Shown here piece after piece: positions 6,464 through 13,060 of a DNA stretch of 13,119 nucleotides. The notes below the pieces were generated by a model. The model worked only from the letters and a program-made list of their open reading frames with translations. It was not told the DNA's origin and did no database searches. Every line of letters starts with the position of its first letter. Position 1 is the stretch's first letter. This DNA is from DATGEP01 sp035310125. GTDB lineage: Bacteria > Chloroflexota > Ktedonobacteria > Ktedonobacterales > JADMIN01. Both the position numbers and the translations under genes were made by a program. The stretch is taken from positions 1 to 13,119 of the forward strand of contig DATGEP010000202.1 of assembly GCA_035310125.1 (NCBI GenBank), written 5' to 3'.

Positions 6464-6846
6464 CGCGAGTAGTCCGTTACTCTTCGTAGTGCGGCATACC
6501 AGCTTTCGCCGCATGGGCATAGCGTCCGTGCGGCTGGCATATCTGGCCGGAGAGGCGTGGAATGGGCAGTTATGTGCCCATCTACGCAGCCACCGGCGCC
6601 GTGACCTCCGCTTTGTGGTCGCGCCTGGAGGAGCGCAGTGTGGAGCACCCGGCATACACCGGCGGAGCGCGGAGTGACGCATAAACGGTCACTCCATGAC
6701 GTCGAGCGCACGTTTCGGCGCTCGCGGGAATCGTCTACCGGCGACGTATACTCGCACCCTTTTCGCAGCTTTAGCGTTTTTTGGGCGGCGGAGCGATCCG
6801 GCCCGCCCCGTTCCAGCCCCGACCACACGGGGAGGGAGAATAACTC
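6464..6846 (+). other. Structured gene-free leader between pfkB and ahcY
   Basis: These 383 bases hold no credible gene: the frames are short and show no family motifs. Two stable hairpins follow each other: GGAGTGAC (6671-6678) / GTCACTCC (6688-6695) and CGAGCGC (6703-6709) / GCGCTCG (6718-6724). A TATACT -10-like hexamer is at 6747-6752 without a recognisable -35, and a run of six T at 6777-6782 lacks a strong stem. The stretch GGAGGAGCGC at about 6629 resembles a fragment of the SAH riboswitch, but the matching partner strands were not found in order. The region may carry an internal promoter or regulatory RNA for ahcY-metK. Confidence 0.45.
6671..6724 (+). promoter_or_regulatory. Two consecutive hairpins in the ahcY leader
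   Basis: The first hairpin has a perfect 8-bp stem (6671-6678 with 6688-6695) and a 9-base loop. The second has a perfect 7-bp stem (6703-6709 with 6718-6724) and an 8-base loop; 7 bases separate them. Neither is followed directly by a T-tract. They suggest a folded leader RNA, but I cannot match it to a known riboswitch. Confidence 0.4.
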
Positions 6847-8124
6847 GTGACCACATCTTCAAGCGTCAAGTACGACGTGAAGGATCTTACGCTGGCGGCA
6901 CGCGGCAAATCGCGCATCGCCTGGGCCGCCCGCGACATGCCCGTGCTCGCCCTCATCCGCGAGCGCTTCACGCGCGAGCAGCCCTTCAAGGGGCTACGCA
7001 TGTCGGCATGTCTGCACGTCACCACGGAGACTGCCAATCTTGCCATTACGCTCAAGGCGGGCGGCGCCGATCTCGTCTTGTGCGCCAGCAATCCGCTCTC
7101 CACGCAGGACGACGTTGCCGCATCGCTGGTGGCCGATTATGGCATCCCCACCTACGCGATCAAGGGCGAGGACGAGCAGACCTACTACACGCACATTCGC
7201 GCCGCGCTGGAGCATGCGCCGCAGATGACGATGGACGACGGCTGCGACCTCGTTTCTTCCCTGCACAAGGACCGCGCCGACCTGATCCCTAACGTCATCG
7301 CCGGTCTGGAGGAGACGACGACGGGCGTGATCCGCCTGCACAGCATGGAGAAGAACGGCGTGCTGCGCTTCCCGGTGCTGGCCGTCAATGACTCGGAAAC
7401 CAAACATTTCTTCGATAACCGCTACGGCACCGGCCAGAGCACGCTGGATGCGATCATTCGCTCCACCAACCTGCTGTTGGCGGGGCGCACGTTCGTGGTG
7501 GCGGGCTATGGCTGGTGCGGCAAAGGCGTCTCCTCCCGGGCGCGGGGCCTGGGCGCCAACGTCATCGTCACCGAGGTGGACCCCGTGCGCGCCATCGAAG
7601 CCGTGATGGACGGCTTCCGCGTGATGCCGATGGCGGAGGCGGCCGCGCTCGCCGATGTCATCGTGACGGTCACGGGGGATCTACACGTGCTGGATACAGC
7701 GCATCTGGAGCGGCTGAAGCACGGCGCGATCATCGCCAACTCGGGCCACTTCAACGATGAGATCAACATTCCCGCGCTCGAAGCTCTGGCCACCGGCGGC
7801 CATCACTCTGTGCGCGATTTCGTGGAGGCGTACACCTTTGCCGACGGCCGCACGGTCTACCTGCTGGCCGAGGGGCGCTTGGTGAATCTGTCGGCGGCTG
7901 AGGGACACCCCGCCAGCGTGATGGACATGAGCTTCGCCAATCAGGCGCTAGGTGCGGAGTATATGCTCCAACACGCGAACGAGCTGCAGCCGCGAGTCTA
8001 TATCATCCCGCAGGATATTGACAAAGAGATCGCACGACTCAAGCTGAAGGCGATGGGCATCGCGATTGATACCCTCACCCCGGAGCAGGAGCAGTATCTC
8101 GGTGCCTGGGAGTCCGGCACCTAA
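6847..8124 (+). CDS. ahcY: Adenosylhomocysteinase (S-adenosylhomocysteine hydrolase)
   Basis: AhcY reversibly splits S-adenosylhomocysteine into adenosine and homocysteine using tightly bound NAD+, and relieves product inhibition of methyltransferases. The 425-residue protein keeps the catalytic set at the same numbers as the human enzyme: Asp131 (DDGCDL), Glu156 (LEETTTG), Lys186, Asp190 and Asn191 (NDSETKHFFDNRYG) and His301 (NSGHFNDEI). The NAD loop is AGYGWCGKGVS (219-229). Thr replaces the usual Cys195 (YGTGQS), and the C-terminus ends at LGAWESGT without the Lys/Tyr tail (KPDHYRY) that touches NAD of the neighbouring subunit in human-type enzymes. Both traits are typical of thermophile and archaeal forms, some of which prefer S-inosylhomocysteine. 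GTG at 6847 has GGGAGGGAG 8 bases before it. It follows a 383-base leader and precedes metK by 100 bases. Confidence 0.97.
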   Translation: MTTSSSVKYDVKDLTLAARGKSRIAWAARDMPVLALIRERFTREQPFKGLRMSACLHVTTETANLAITLKAGGADLVLCASNPLSTQDDVAASLVADYGIPTYAIKGEDEQTYYTHIRAALEHAPQMTMDDGCDLVSSLHKDRADLIPNVIAGLEETTTGVIRLHSMEKNGVLRFPVLAVNDSETKHFFDNRYGTGQSTLDAIIRSTNLLLAGRTFVVAGYGWCGKGVSSRARGLGANVIVTEVDPVRAIEAVMDGFRVMPMAEAAALADVIVTVTGDLHVLDTAHLERLKHGAIIANSGHFNDEINIPALEALATGGHHSVRDFVEAYTFADGRTVYLLAEGRLVNLSAAEGHPASVMDMSFANQALGAEYMLQHANELQPRVYIIPQDIDKEIARLKLKAMGIAIDTLTPEQEQYLGAWESGT

Positions 8125-8133
8125 TTAAAAGTA

Positions 8134-8185
8134 GCTTCTCCATGCTCTTCGCCCCGCGCGAGTAGGGCGAAGAGCATGGAGGGGC
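8134..8185. repeat. Long perfect hairpin between ahcY and metK
   Basis: CTCCATGCTCTTCGCCC (8138-8154) and its exact complement (8165-8181) form a 17-bp stem around a 10-base loop. Two T-G pairs and two more Watson-Crick pairs extend it to 21 bp (8134-8185). It starts 10 bases past the ahcY stop and ends 40 bases before the metK start. No T-tract follows it on the plus strand, so it is not a standard terminator. RNA processing, stability control or partial attenuation of metK are possible. Confidence 0.7.
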
Positions 8186-8224
8186 GTTCTCCTCATATGT
8201 GTAACTCGTGAGAAGGGAACAACC

Positions 8225-9481
8225 ATGTCAAGCAGTTTCATGACCGATCCCAAAGCCTACTTTACCAGCGAGAGCGTAACCGAGGGCCACCCGGACAAAC
8301 TCTGCGACCAGATCAGCGACGGCGTGCTCGACGCGCTGCTCACCGATGATCCCCTGGCGCGGGTGGCCTGCGAGACGGCCACTACCACCGGGCTTGTTCT
8401 CGTCGCGGGCGAGATTACCACCACTGCCTGGGCCGACATCCCCGCCATTGTCCGCAACACTATCGAGCAGGTCGGCTACACTGACGCCCGCTATGGCTTC
8501 GACTATCGCACCTGCGGCGTCGTCACTTCCATTGGCAAGCAGAGTCCCGACATTGATCGCGGCGTCAGCGCCTCCGTCGAGTACAAGGAGCGCATGGCGA
8601 CGGGCGGCCTCACTGATACCGAGCTGGACGCCATCGGCGCGGGCGACCAGGGCATGATGATCGGGTTCGCCTGTAACGAGACACCTGAGCTAATGCCCGC
8701 CACCATCAGCTTCGCTCACAAGCTCACCCGCCAGCTTTCAACGGTACGCAAGGCTTCATGGGCTGGCAACGGACCGATGGCCTACCTGCGGCCGGACGGC
8801 AAGAGTCAGGTGACGATCCAGTATGAGTACGGCAAGCCGGTGCGGGTGGATACCGTCGTCATCTCGACGCAGCACGCCGACAACGCCACGCAGGAGCAGA
8901 TCCGCGCCGATGTGCTGGAGCACATTATCAAGCCGGTGATTCCCGCCGAGTTGCTGGACGAGCAGACCAAGTATTTCGTCAACCCCACCGGCCGCTTCGT
9001 CATCGGTGGTCCGATGGGCGACGCCGGCCTGACGGGGCGCAAGATCATCGTAGACACCTACGGTGGCATGGCCCGCCACGGCGGCGGCGCGTTCTCCGGC
9101 AAAGACTGCACCAAGGTGGACCGCTCGGCGGCGTATGCCGCGCGGCACGTCGCCAAGAACATCGTCGCGGCGGGGCTGGCCGAGCGCGTGGAGATCCAGA
9201 TCGCGTATGCCATCGGCGTCGCGCGCCCGCTCTCGCTCTTTGTGGAGACGTTCGGCACCGGCAAAGTTTCGGACGAAAAGCTGATCGAGCTGATTCGCGA
9301 ACACTTCGATCTGCGCCCGGCGGGCATCATCCAGGCGCTGGACCTGCGGCGGCCGATCTACCAGCCGACGGCAGCTTTCGGCCACTTCGGCCGCACCGAC
9401 ATTGACGCGCCGTGGGAGAACCTCGACAAGGTAGACGCGCTACGCCGCTCCGTCAGCGAGGCCGTCGCGCAGCCAGCGTAA
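8225..9481 (+). CDS. metK: S-adenosylmethionine synthetase (methionine adenosyltransferase)
   Basis: MetK makes SAM from methionine and ATP, releasing phosphate and pyrophosphate, in the cytosol. The 418-residue product carries YFTSESVTEGHPDKLCDQIS (12-31, with the ATP/Mg His and Asp), GVVTSIGKQSPDI, the hexapeptide-type motif GAGDQGMMIGFA (138-149), TGRFVIGGPMGDAGLTGRKI (255-274), the P-loop-like GGGAFSGKDCTKVDRSAAY (286-304) and the C-terminal AAFGHFGRTD (383-392). It is slightly longer than the 384-residue E. coli enzyme, as in several deep-branching bacteria. ATG at 8225 follows GAAGGGAA with about 6 bases between; an internal ATG at 8240 is less well placed. It is last in the SAM-controlled cluster and is preceded by the long hairpin at 8134-8185. 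A weak 5-bp pairing TTCTC (8187-8191) / GAGAA (8210-8214) touches its ribosome binding site. Confidence 0.98.
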   Translation: MSSSFMTDPKAYFTSESVTEGHPDKLCDQISDGVLDALLTDDPLARVACETATTTGLVLVAGEITTTAWADIPAIVRNTIEQVGYTDARYGFDYRTCGVVTSIGKQSPDIDRGVSASVEYKERMATGGLTDTELDAIGAGDQGMMIGFACNETPELMPATISFAHKLTRQLSTVRKASWAGNGPMAYLRPDGKSQVTIQYEYGKPVRVDTVVISTQHADNATQEQIRADVLEHIIKPVIPAELLDEQTKYFVNPTGRFVIGGPMGDAGLTGRKIIVDTYGGMARHGGGAFSGKDCTKVDRSAAYAARHVAKNIVAAGLAERVEIQIAYAIGVARPLSLFVETFGTGKVSDEKLIELIREHFDLRPAGIIQALDLRRPIYQPTAAFGHFGRTDIDAPWENLDKVDALRRSVSEAVAQPA

Positions 9482-9506
9482 CGCCTCACTTCGATTCTCT
9501 TTGATA

Positions 9507-9557
9507 CTCTCCCCGCCAGCCTTTGCTCAACGTTTCTGTCCAGACTGGCGGGGAGAG
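9507..9557 (+). terminator. Probable 3' hairpin/terminator of the mtnA-metK cluster
   Basis: CTCTCCCCGCCAG (9507-9519) and its perfect complement CTGGCGGGGAGAG (9545-9557) form a GC-rich 13-bp stem around a 25-base loop, 25 bases past the metK stop. It is followed by CGCTCATTCCG and not a T-tract, so it may be a 3' stabiliser or a weak terminator rather than a classic intrinsic one. Confidence 0.5.
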
Positions 9558-9810
9558 CGCTCATTCCGTTTGGTTGTGTTCGTTCCGAATGAGAACTCCC
9601 CCACTATATAGCGGGCCACGGGTTGGGAAGACGTGGATGTGGTAGCCGGGCGCGACGGGAGCGGCGAGCATGCCCGTAGGGGCAGGCTCGGGAGAGGCCG
9701 CTAGCGAGAACAGCGGCGCACTCGGAGCGCGGGATACAGCTAGGCCTCTAACCCTCTCCGCCACCAGATAAGCTACGTGCAACTGTAGCAGTAGAATACC
9801 GCCCGCAAGC

Positions 9811-9832
9811 AGCGGTTGCAAGTGCAACTGCT
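9811..9832. promoter_or_regulatory. Near-perfect 22-bp palindrome, candidate antitoxin operator
   Basis: AGCGGTTGCA (9811-9820) and TGCAACTGCT (9823-9832) are inverted copies with one mismatch around a 2-base centre. The palindrome sits where the -35 region of the antitoxin promoter would be (extended -10 at 9840-9848). Phd/YefM antitoxins normally repress their own promoter at such palindromes, so this is a good operator candidate. Confidence 0.5.
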
Positions 9833-9839
9833 TCTCATG

Positions 9840-9848
9840 TGCTATGCT
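9840..9848 (+). promoter_or_regulatory. Extended -10 promoter element for the Phd-like antitoxin
   Basis: TGCTATGCT (9840-9848) is an extended -10 (TGn plus TATGCT, four of six). TTG in the palindrome at 9816-9818 is the only -35-like sequence, and its spacing is too long, so the promoter would rely on the extended -10. The predicted start near 9855 leaves a leader of about 38 bases. Confidence 0.4.
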
Positions 9849-9892
9849 TGGGCAGAAGTTTCACATCTGGCTGGTCATTTGAGAGGCGCCAC

Positions 9893-10126
9893 ATGGCTCA
9901 AGTCACACCCGACGAAGCGAAGGCACACCTGCCTGATCTCATTGCCGCCGCGCTGCGAGGCGAAACGGTCGTCATCCGTCAGGACGATGAGCACGCTGTG
10001 CGGCTCGTGCCCGTTACGCAGGCGCCCGCCAGGCCACACCGCAAGGCGGGCAGTGCCAAAGGTACAGTTGTCATGAGTGATGACTTTGATGCACCACTTG
10101 CCGACTTCGAGGAGTATATGCGGTGA
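9893..10126 (+). CDS. Orphan Phd/YefM-family antitoxin
   Basis: The 77-residue protein fits the Phd/YefM (prevent-host-death) pattern: a short N-terminal DNA-binding part with DEAKAHLPDLIAAALRGETV (7-26), then VIRQDDEHAVRLVPV (27-41), and a toxin-binding tail ending AGSAKGTVVMSDDFDAPLAD with FEEYMR. This AKG-x-MSDDFDAPL-DFEEYM ending is common in antitoxins paired with PIN (VapC) toxins. The ATG at 9893 follows GAGG with 6 bases between; earlier in-frame codons to 9839 lack a site. No complete toxin follows: an overlapping GTG at 10123 opens only a PIN-like relic. The gene is convergent with mntA-hepT 28 bases away. It may now be a solitary regulator, a decoy antitoxin, or decaying. A likely operator lies upstream. 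Confidence 0.8.
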   Translation: MAQVTPDEAKAHLPDLIAAALRGETVVIRQDDEHAVRLVPVTQAPARPHRKAGSAKGTVVMSDDFDAPLADFEEYMR

Positions 10127-10164
10127 GGCGTTTACTGTTACGTAACACCGCAACCTATCGCAGT
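10123..10164 (+). pseudogene. Possible N-terminal relic of a PIN-domain (VapC) toxin
   Basis: GTG at 10123 overlaps the antitoxin stop (GTGA), the usual coupling of antitoxin and toxin. It reads VRRLLLRNTATYRS, which resembles the M-R-x-L-L-L-D-T-x-x-Y/F start of VapC-like PIN toxins. The essential first Asp appears as Asn with an extra Arg before it, exactly where a 12-bp palindrome (10136-10147) lies. After about 14 codons the frame becomes the antisense of hepT and carries no PIN motifs. I infer a truncated toxin; the similarity is short and could be chance. Confidence 0.4.
10136..10147. repeat. 12-bp perfect palindrome at the antitoxin/hepT junction
   Basis: TGTTACGTAACA is its own reverse complement. 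It lies between the antitoxin stop (10126) and the hepT stop (10155), at the point where the PIN-like reading departs from the family pattern. It could mark a recombination junction or a small operator or terminator element; no further evidence is visible. Confidence 0.45.
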
Positions 10165-10496
10165 GAGTCCAGAACTATTGTGAGCTGCGCCTCCAGCGGA
10201 GGCAGGTCGCGCTCTACGGTCTGCCACAGTTGATCCAGATCCACTCTAAAATAGGCGTGGATGAGCATATCGCGCATGCCAATGATCAGACGCCAGGGTA
10301 CCTCCGGGTGCAGCGACCGAAACTCCGGCGGCAGGTTCTTAGCGGCCTCACCGAGAATTTCGATGCGCCTGACGACAGCATCTTGAAGCTGCGGCGACGA
10401 AATGAACTGCTCTCTTGAAAGGCCCTGCGTGTATTGCTGAGCCAGGCGAATGCACTCAAGCATGTGCTCGACGTATGTCCTCGGCGCTTTGCTCAC
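10155..10496 (-). CDS. hepT: HepT-like HEPN-domain ribonuclease toxin (DUF86)
   Basis: HepT toxins are small all-helical HEPN RNases paired with MntA. The 113-residue product has the family layout: an N-terminal helix YVEHMLECIRLAQQYT, then FISSPQLQDAVVRRIEILGE and AAKNLP (32-56), HPEVPWRLIIGMRD (63-76), and the active-site R-x4-H-x-Y motif as RDMLIHAY (Arg75, His80, Tyr82), followed by FRVDLDQLWQTVERDLP. The Tyr is the residue that MntA AMPylates in characterised pairs to silence the RNase. The start is GTG (10496), which overlaps the mntA stop as GTGA, with AGGTGG upstream, so the two are translationally coupled. All catalytic residues are present, so the toxin looks active. It ends 28 bases from the convergent orphan antitoxin. 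Confidence 0.93.
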   Translation of the reverse strand: MSKAPRTYVEHMLECIRLAQQYTQGLSREQFISSPQLQDAVVRRIEILGEAAKNLPPEFRSLHPEVPWRLIIGMRDMLIHAYFRVDLDQLWQTVERDLPPLEAQLTIVLDSLR

Positions 10497-10786
10497 AGCA
10501 CCACCACCTGCTCGCGCATCACCTCATCACGAATGCCGGGAATCAGCCCGCCAGGAGTGACAACATCCACTGGCCGGCCCAGCGCATCTTCGAGTTCGAG
10601 CTTAAGCGCCGCCATATCCAGTAGGCTCGCGGGCTTGGCGAACTCTACGAGCACATCGAGGTCGCTGTCGGATGTTGCAGTGCCGCGCGCGAAGGAACCG
10701 AATACAGCGGCGTGTGCGACGCCGTGACGTTTGAGAATTGGCGCGATGCGGGAATGGATGGTATCAATACTCTCATGCGTGAGCAT
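10493..10786 (-). CDS. mntA: MntA-like minimal nucleotidyltransferase antitoxin
   Basis: MntA antitoxins transfer AMP onto the Tyr of the HepT active-site motif. The 97-residue protein has the minimal nucleotidyltransferase signature GSFARGTATSDSDLDVLVEF (30-49): Gly30-Ser31, then Asp42 and Asp44 ten residues on, and a third acidic residue Asp74 in GRPVDVVTP. The DALGRPVDVVTPGG segment and C-terminal IRDEVMREQVVVL are typical. ATG (10786) is preceded by AAGGAG with a 9-base spacer. A possible promoter on the same strand is TTGGAA (10877-10872), 16 bases, TATCTT (10855-10850). A direct repeat at 10806-10823 lies between it and the ribosome binding site. It overlaps hepT by four bases. All three metal-binding acids are present, so the antitoxin looks functional. 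uvrB lies 143 bases upstream on the same strand. Confidence 0.93.
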   Translation of the reverse strand: MLTHESIDTIHSRIAPILKRHGVAHAAVFGSFARGTATSDSDLDVLVEFAKPASLLDMAALKLELEDALGRPVDVVTPGGLIPGIRDEVMREQVVVL

Positions 10787-10805
10787 CGCTCTGTTCTCCT
10801 TGAAC

Positions 10806-10823
10806 GCGCTATGTACAGCGCTA
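10806..10823. repeat. Direct repeat GCGCTA-TGTACA-GCGCTA, candidate mntA-hepT operator
   Basis: Two copies of GCGCTA (10806-10811 and 10818-10823) flank the palindrome TGTACA (10812-10817). The element sits immediately upstream of the mntA ribosome binding site and downstream of the possible promoter, a normal place for an autoregulatory operator. The binding protein is unknown. Confidence 0.4.
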
Positions 10824-10929
10824 TCTCATCTGCTGGACAGTCGCATTTTAAGATACACCAGCGCTCGGTTCTTCCAACTCCGGGATCGAGGCAAAGAGGC
10901 GATCAACGAGATCCGCTTAATCCTCTCTG

Positions 10930-12915
10930 CTACTCCACCATCGCGCGGCGCAGCTCCACGATCTGATCGCGCAGGGCGGCGGCCTTCTCGAATTCCAGCT
11001 CTTTGGCCGCGCGCTTCATCTGCGACTCCAGGTCTTTGATGAGCCGGGCGGCCTCTTCGCGCGGCATCGCGGAGAGCGGCACGCCCTCGCCAATGGCGCC
11101 GTCGGTGGCCGCCGCCTCACCACGGATGCGGTCTGAGAGCGAGCGCACTTCTTTTCTGATGCCGACCGGCGTAATGCCGTGCTGCTCGTTGTAGCGCGTC
11201 TGCACGAGGCGGCGGCGGTTCGTCTCGCCAATCGCGCGATCCATCGAGTCGGTGACGCGGTCAGCATACATGATGACGGAGCCTTCGATGTGGCGGGCGG
11301 CGCGACCTATGGTCTGGATCAGCGAGCCCGTGGAACGCAGGAAGCCCTCTTTATCGGCGTCCAGAATGGCCACGAGCGAGACTTCGGGCAGATCGAGTCC
11401 CTCGCGCAGCAGGTTGATGCCCACCACCACATCGTAGACGCCCAGGCGCAGGTCGCGGAGAATCTCGACGCGTTCGAGGGTGTCAATCTCAGAGTGCAGG
11501 TAGTGCACCTTGATGCCCATCTCTTGCAGATAGTCCGCGAGGTCTTCGGCCATCTTCTTGGTGAGCGTCGTCACCAGCACGCGCTGGCCGCTGTCCACGC
11601 GCCTGCGAATCTCGGCGAGCAGATCGTCAATCTGGCCTTCAGTGGGGCGAACGGAGATGGCGGGATCGAGCAGACCAGTGGGCCGGATAAGCTGCTCCAC
11701 GACGCGCCCGCTATGCTCATATTCATAGGGGCCGGGCGTGGCGGAGGCGAAGATGGCCTGCGGTGTGTGCTGCTCGAATTCAGGGAAGGTGAGCGGGCGG
11801 TTGTCCAGCGCAGAGGGCAGACGGAAACCGAAGTCCACCAGCACCTGCTTGCGTGAGCGGTCGCCGTTGAACATGCCGCGCACCTGCGGCAGCGCCACAT
11901 GCGACTCGTCCACTACGAGCAGGTAGTCGTCGGGCATGTAGTCAAGCAGGGTCCAGGGCTGCTCGCCGGGCTGGCGACCGGCGAGGTGGCGCGAATAGTT
12001 CTCGATGCCGGAGCAGATGCCCGTCTCGCGGAGCATCTCGATGTCGAAGTTGGTGCGCTGGCGCAGGCGGGCGGCTTCGAGCAGCTTCCCCTCAGCGTCC
12101 AATTCTTTCAGCCGGATTGCCAGCTCCTCCTCGATGCCGGCAATCGCGCGATTGAGGCGCTCCTGCGTCGTCACCCAGTGCTTTGCGGGATAGATGTCCA
12201 ACCGGACGCGGGTGCCGAGGATCTCTCCGGTCAGGGGATCAATCTCGACGATACGCTCGATCTCGTCGCCGAAGAACTCGACGCGGACAGCCAGATCCTC
12301 GTACGAGGGGTAGATTTCCAGCACGTCGCCACGCACGCGGAACTTGCCGCGCACGAAGTTCTGGTCATTGCGCTCGTACTGGATGTCAGTGAGGTGACGC
12401 AGCACGCGGTCGCGGCGGCGTGTCTCGCCGACTTTGAGGCTTAGCACGACCTCGCCGTATTCCTCCGGCGACCCCAGGCCGTAGATACACGACACCGAGG
12501 CGACGATCAATACGTCGCGGCGCTCGAAGAGGCTGCGGGTGGCGGAGAGCCGTAGCTTCTCGATCTCCTCGTTGATCTGGCTTTCCTTCTCGACGTAGGT
12601 ATCCGTGCGGGGAATGTAGGCTTCCGGCTGGTAGTAATCGTAGTAGCTGACAAAGTACTCGACGGCATTGTCGGGGAAGAACTCTTTATATTCGGCGTAG
12701 AGCTGCGCCGCCAGCGTCTTATTCGGCGCCAGCACCAGTGTCGGCTTCTGCACCTGCTGGACGACGTGCGCGACGGTGAATGTCTTGCCGCTGCCGGTGA
12801 CACCTAACAGTGTTTGATACTTGTTGCCCGCGCGAATGCTCTCGGTCAACTGCTCGATGGCGGCGGGCTGATCGCCGGTGGGCTGAAACGGCGCCACGAC
12901 GGTGAAATCTGGCAT
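10930..12915 (-). CDS. uvrB: UvrABC excision nuclease subunit B
   Basis: UvrB is the damage-verifying helicase-like core of nucleotide excision repair. It is loaded by UvrA and then recruits UvrC. The 661-residue product has the family length and motifs: QPTGDQPAAI, Walker A GVTGSGKT (38-45), APNKTLAAQLY, the DNA-clamping beta-hairpin YYDYYQPEAYIPRTDTYVEK (91-110), RRDVLIVASVSCIYGLGSPE (132-151), the DESH box in LLVVDESHVALPQ, GFRLPSALDNRPL, the helicase motif QTIGRAARH, and a complete C-terminal UVR domain (LIKDLESQMKRAAKELEF, KAAALRDQIVELR) that binds UvrC. I chose ATG at 12915 because PDFTVVAPFQPTGDQP is the conserved start; the upstream 49 codons are not. AGGA lies about 5 bases before it. 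The promoter about 150 bases upstream carries a DinR-type SOS box. The leader holds two hairpins. Confidence 0.98.
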   Translation of the reverse strand: MPDFTVVAPFQPTGDQPAAIEQLTESIRAGNKYQTLLGVTGSGKTFTVAHVVQQVQKPTLVLAPNKTLAAQLYAEYKEFFPDNAVEYFVSYYDYYQPEAYIPRTDTYVEKESQINEEIEKLRLSATRSLFERRDVLIVASVSCIYGLGSPEEYGEVVLSLKVGETRRRDRVLRHLTDIQYERNDQNFVRGKFRVRGDVLEIYPSYEDLAVRVEFFGDEIERIVEIDPLTGEILGTRVRLDIYPAKHWVTTQERLNRAIAGIEEELAIRLKELDAEGKLLEAARLRQRTNFDIEMLRETGICSGIENYSRHLAGRQPGEQPWTLLDYMPDDYLLVVDESHVALPQVRGMFNGDRSRKQVLVDFGFRLPSALDNRPLTFPEFEQHTPQAIFASATPGPYEYEHSGRVVEQLIRPTGLLDPAISVRPTEGQIDDLLAEIRRRVDSGQRVLVTTLTKKMAEDLADYLQEMGIKVHYLHSEIDTLERVEILRDLRLGVYDVVVGINLLREGLDLPEVSLVAILDADKEGFLRSTGSLIQTIGRAARHIEGSVIMYADRVTDSMDRAIGETNRRRLVQTRYNEQHGITPVGIRKEVRSLSDRIRGEAAATDGAIGEGVPLSAMPREEAARLIKDLESQMKRAAKELEFEKAAALRDQIVELRRAMVE

Positions 12916-12930
12916 TGGAGTCCTAACCCC

Positions 12931-12966
12931 CTTCGCTCCGCTTCCCATAACGCGGGATGAGCGAAG
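12931..12966 (-). promoter_or_regulatory. Hairpin in the uvrB leader next to the ribosome binding site
   Basis: CTTCGCTC (12931-12938) pairs with GAGCGAAG (12959-12966), and inside it TCCC (12943-12946) pairs with GGGA (12954-12957), with a small internal loop. On the uvrB messenger it ends 15 bases before the ATG, directly before GGGGTTAGGA. It could modulate translation. A second 7-bp stem, GCCCGCA (13025-13031) / TGCGGGC (13049-13055), lies nearer the promoter. Confidence 0.4.
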
Positions 12967-13060
12967 CTGGCGCACGATGGTGGGTACAGCGATGAATGCA
13001 TGATAGCGCGATGAGACGCGACAAGCCCGCACGTTTGGGAGGCGCGCATGCGGGCACTGC

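Larger units (their letters stand above)
9482..9892. other. Gene-free region between metK and the antitoxin gene
   Basis: These 411 bases contain the metK-distal inverted repeat (9507-9557), a 7-bp inverted repeat CTCATTC (9560-9566) / GAATGAG (9587-9593), and the antitoxin promoter-operator (9811-9848). A minus-strand open frame (9561-9827) starts with TTG, has no good ribosome binding site and overlaps those signals; I do not call it a gene. Nothing else is recognisable. Confidence 0.5.

Noticed and set aside
6620..6724. SAH riboswitch before ahcY
   Set aside because: Only the fragment GGAGGAGCGC and a distant GGCGCTC match; the closing P1 strand and conserved CUGCRA block are missing in the right order, so I keep it as a hypothesis to test, not a feature.
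6755..6782. Intrinsic terminator before ahcY at the T6 run
   Set aside because: The only stems that end at the T-run are 3-4 bp (CGC...GCG), too weak for an intrinsic terminator.
9561..9827. Minus-strand 88-codon frame with a hydrophobic N-terminus resembling a signal peptide
   Set aside because: It starts with TTG, lacks a convincing ribosome binding site, shows no family motif, and overlaps the antitoxin operator and the inverted repeat at 9560-9593.
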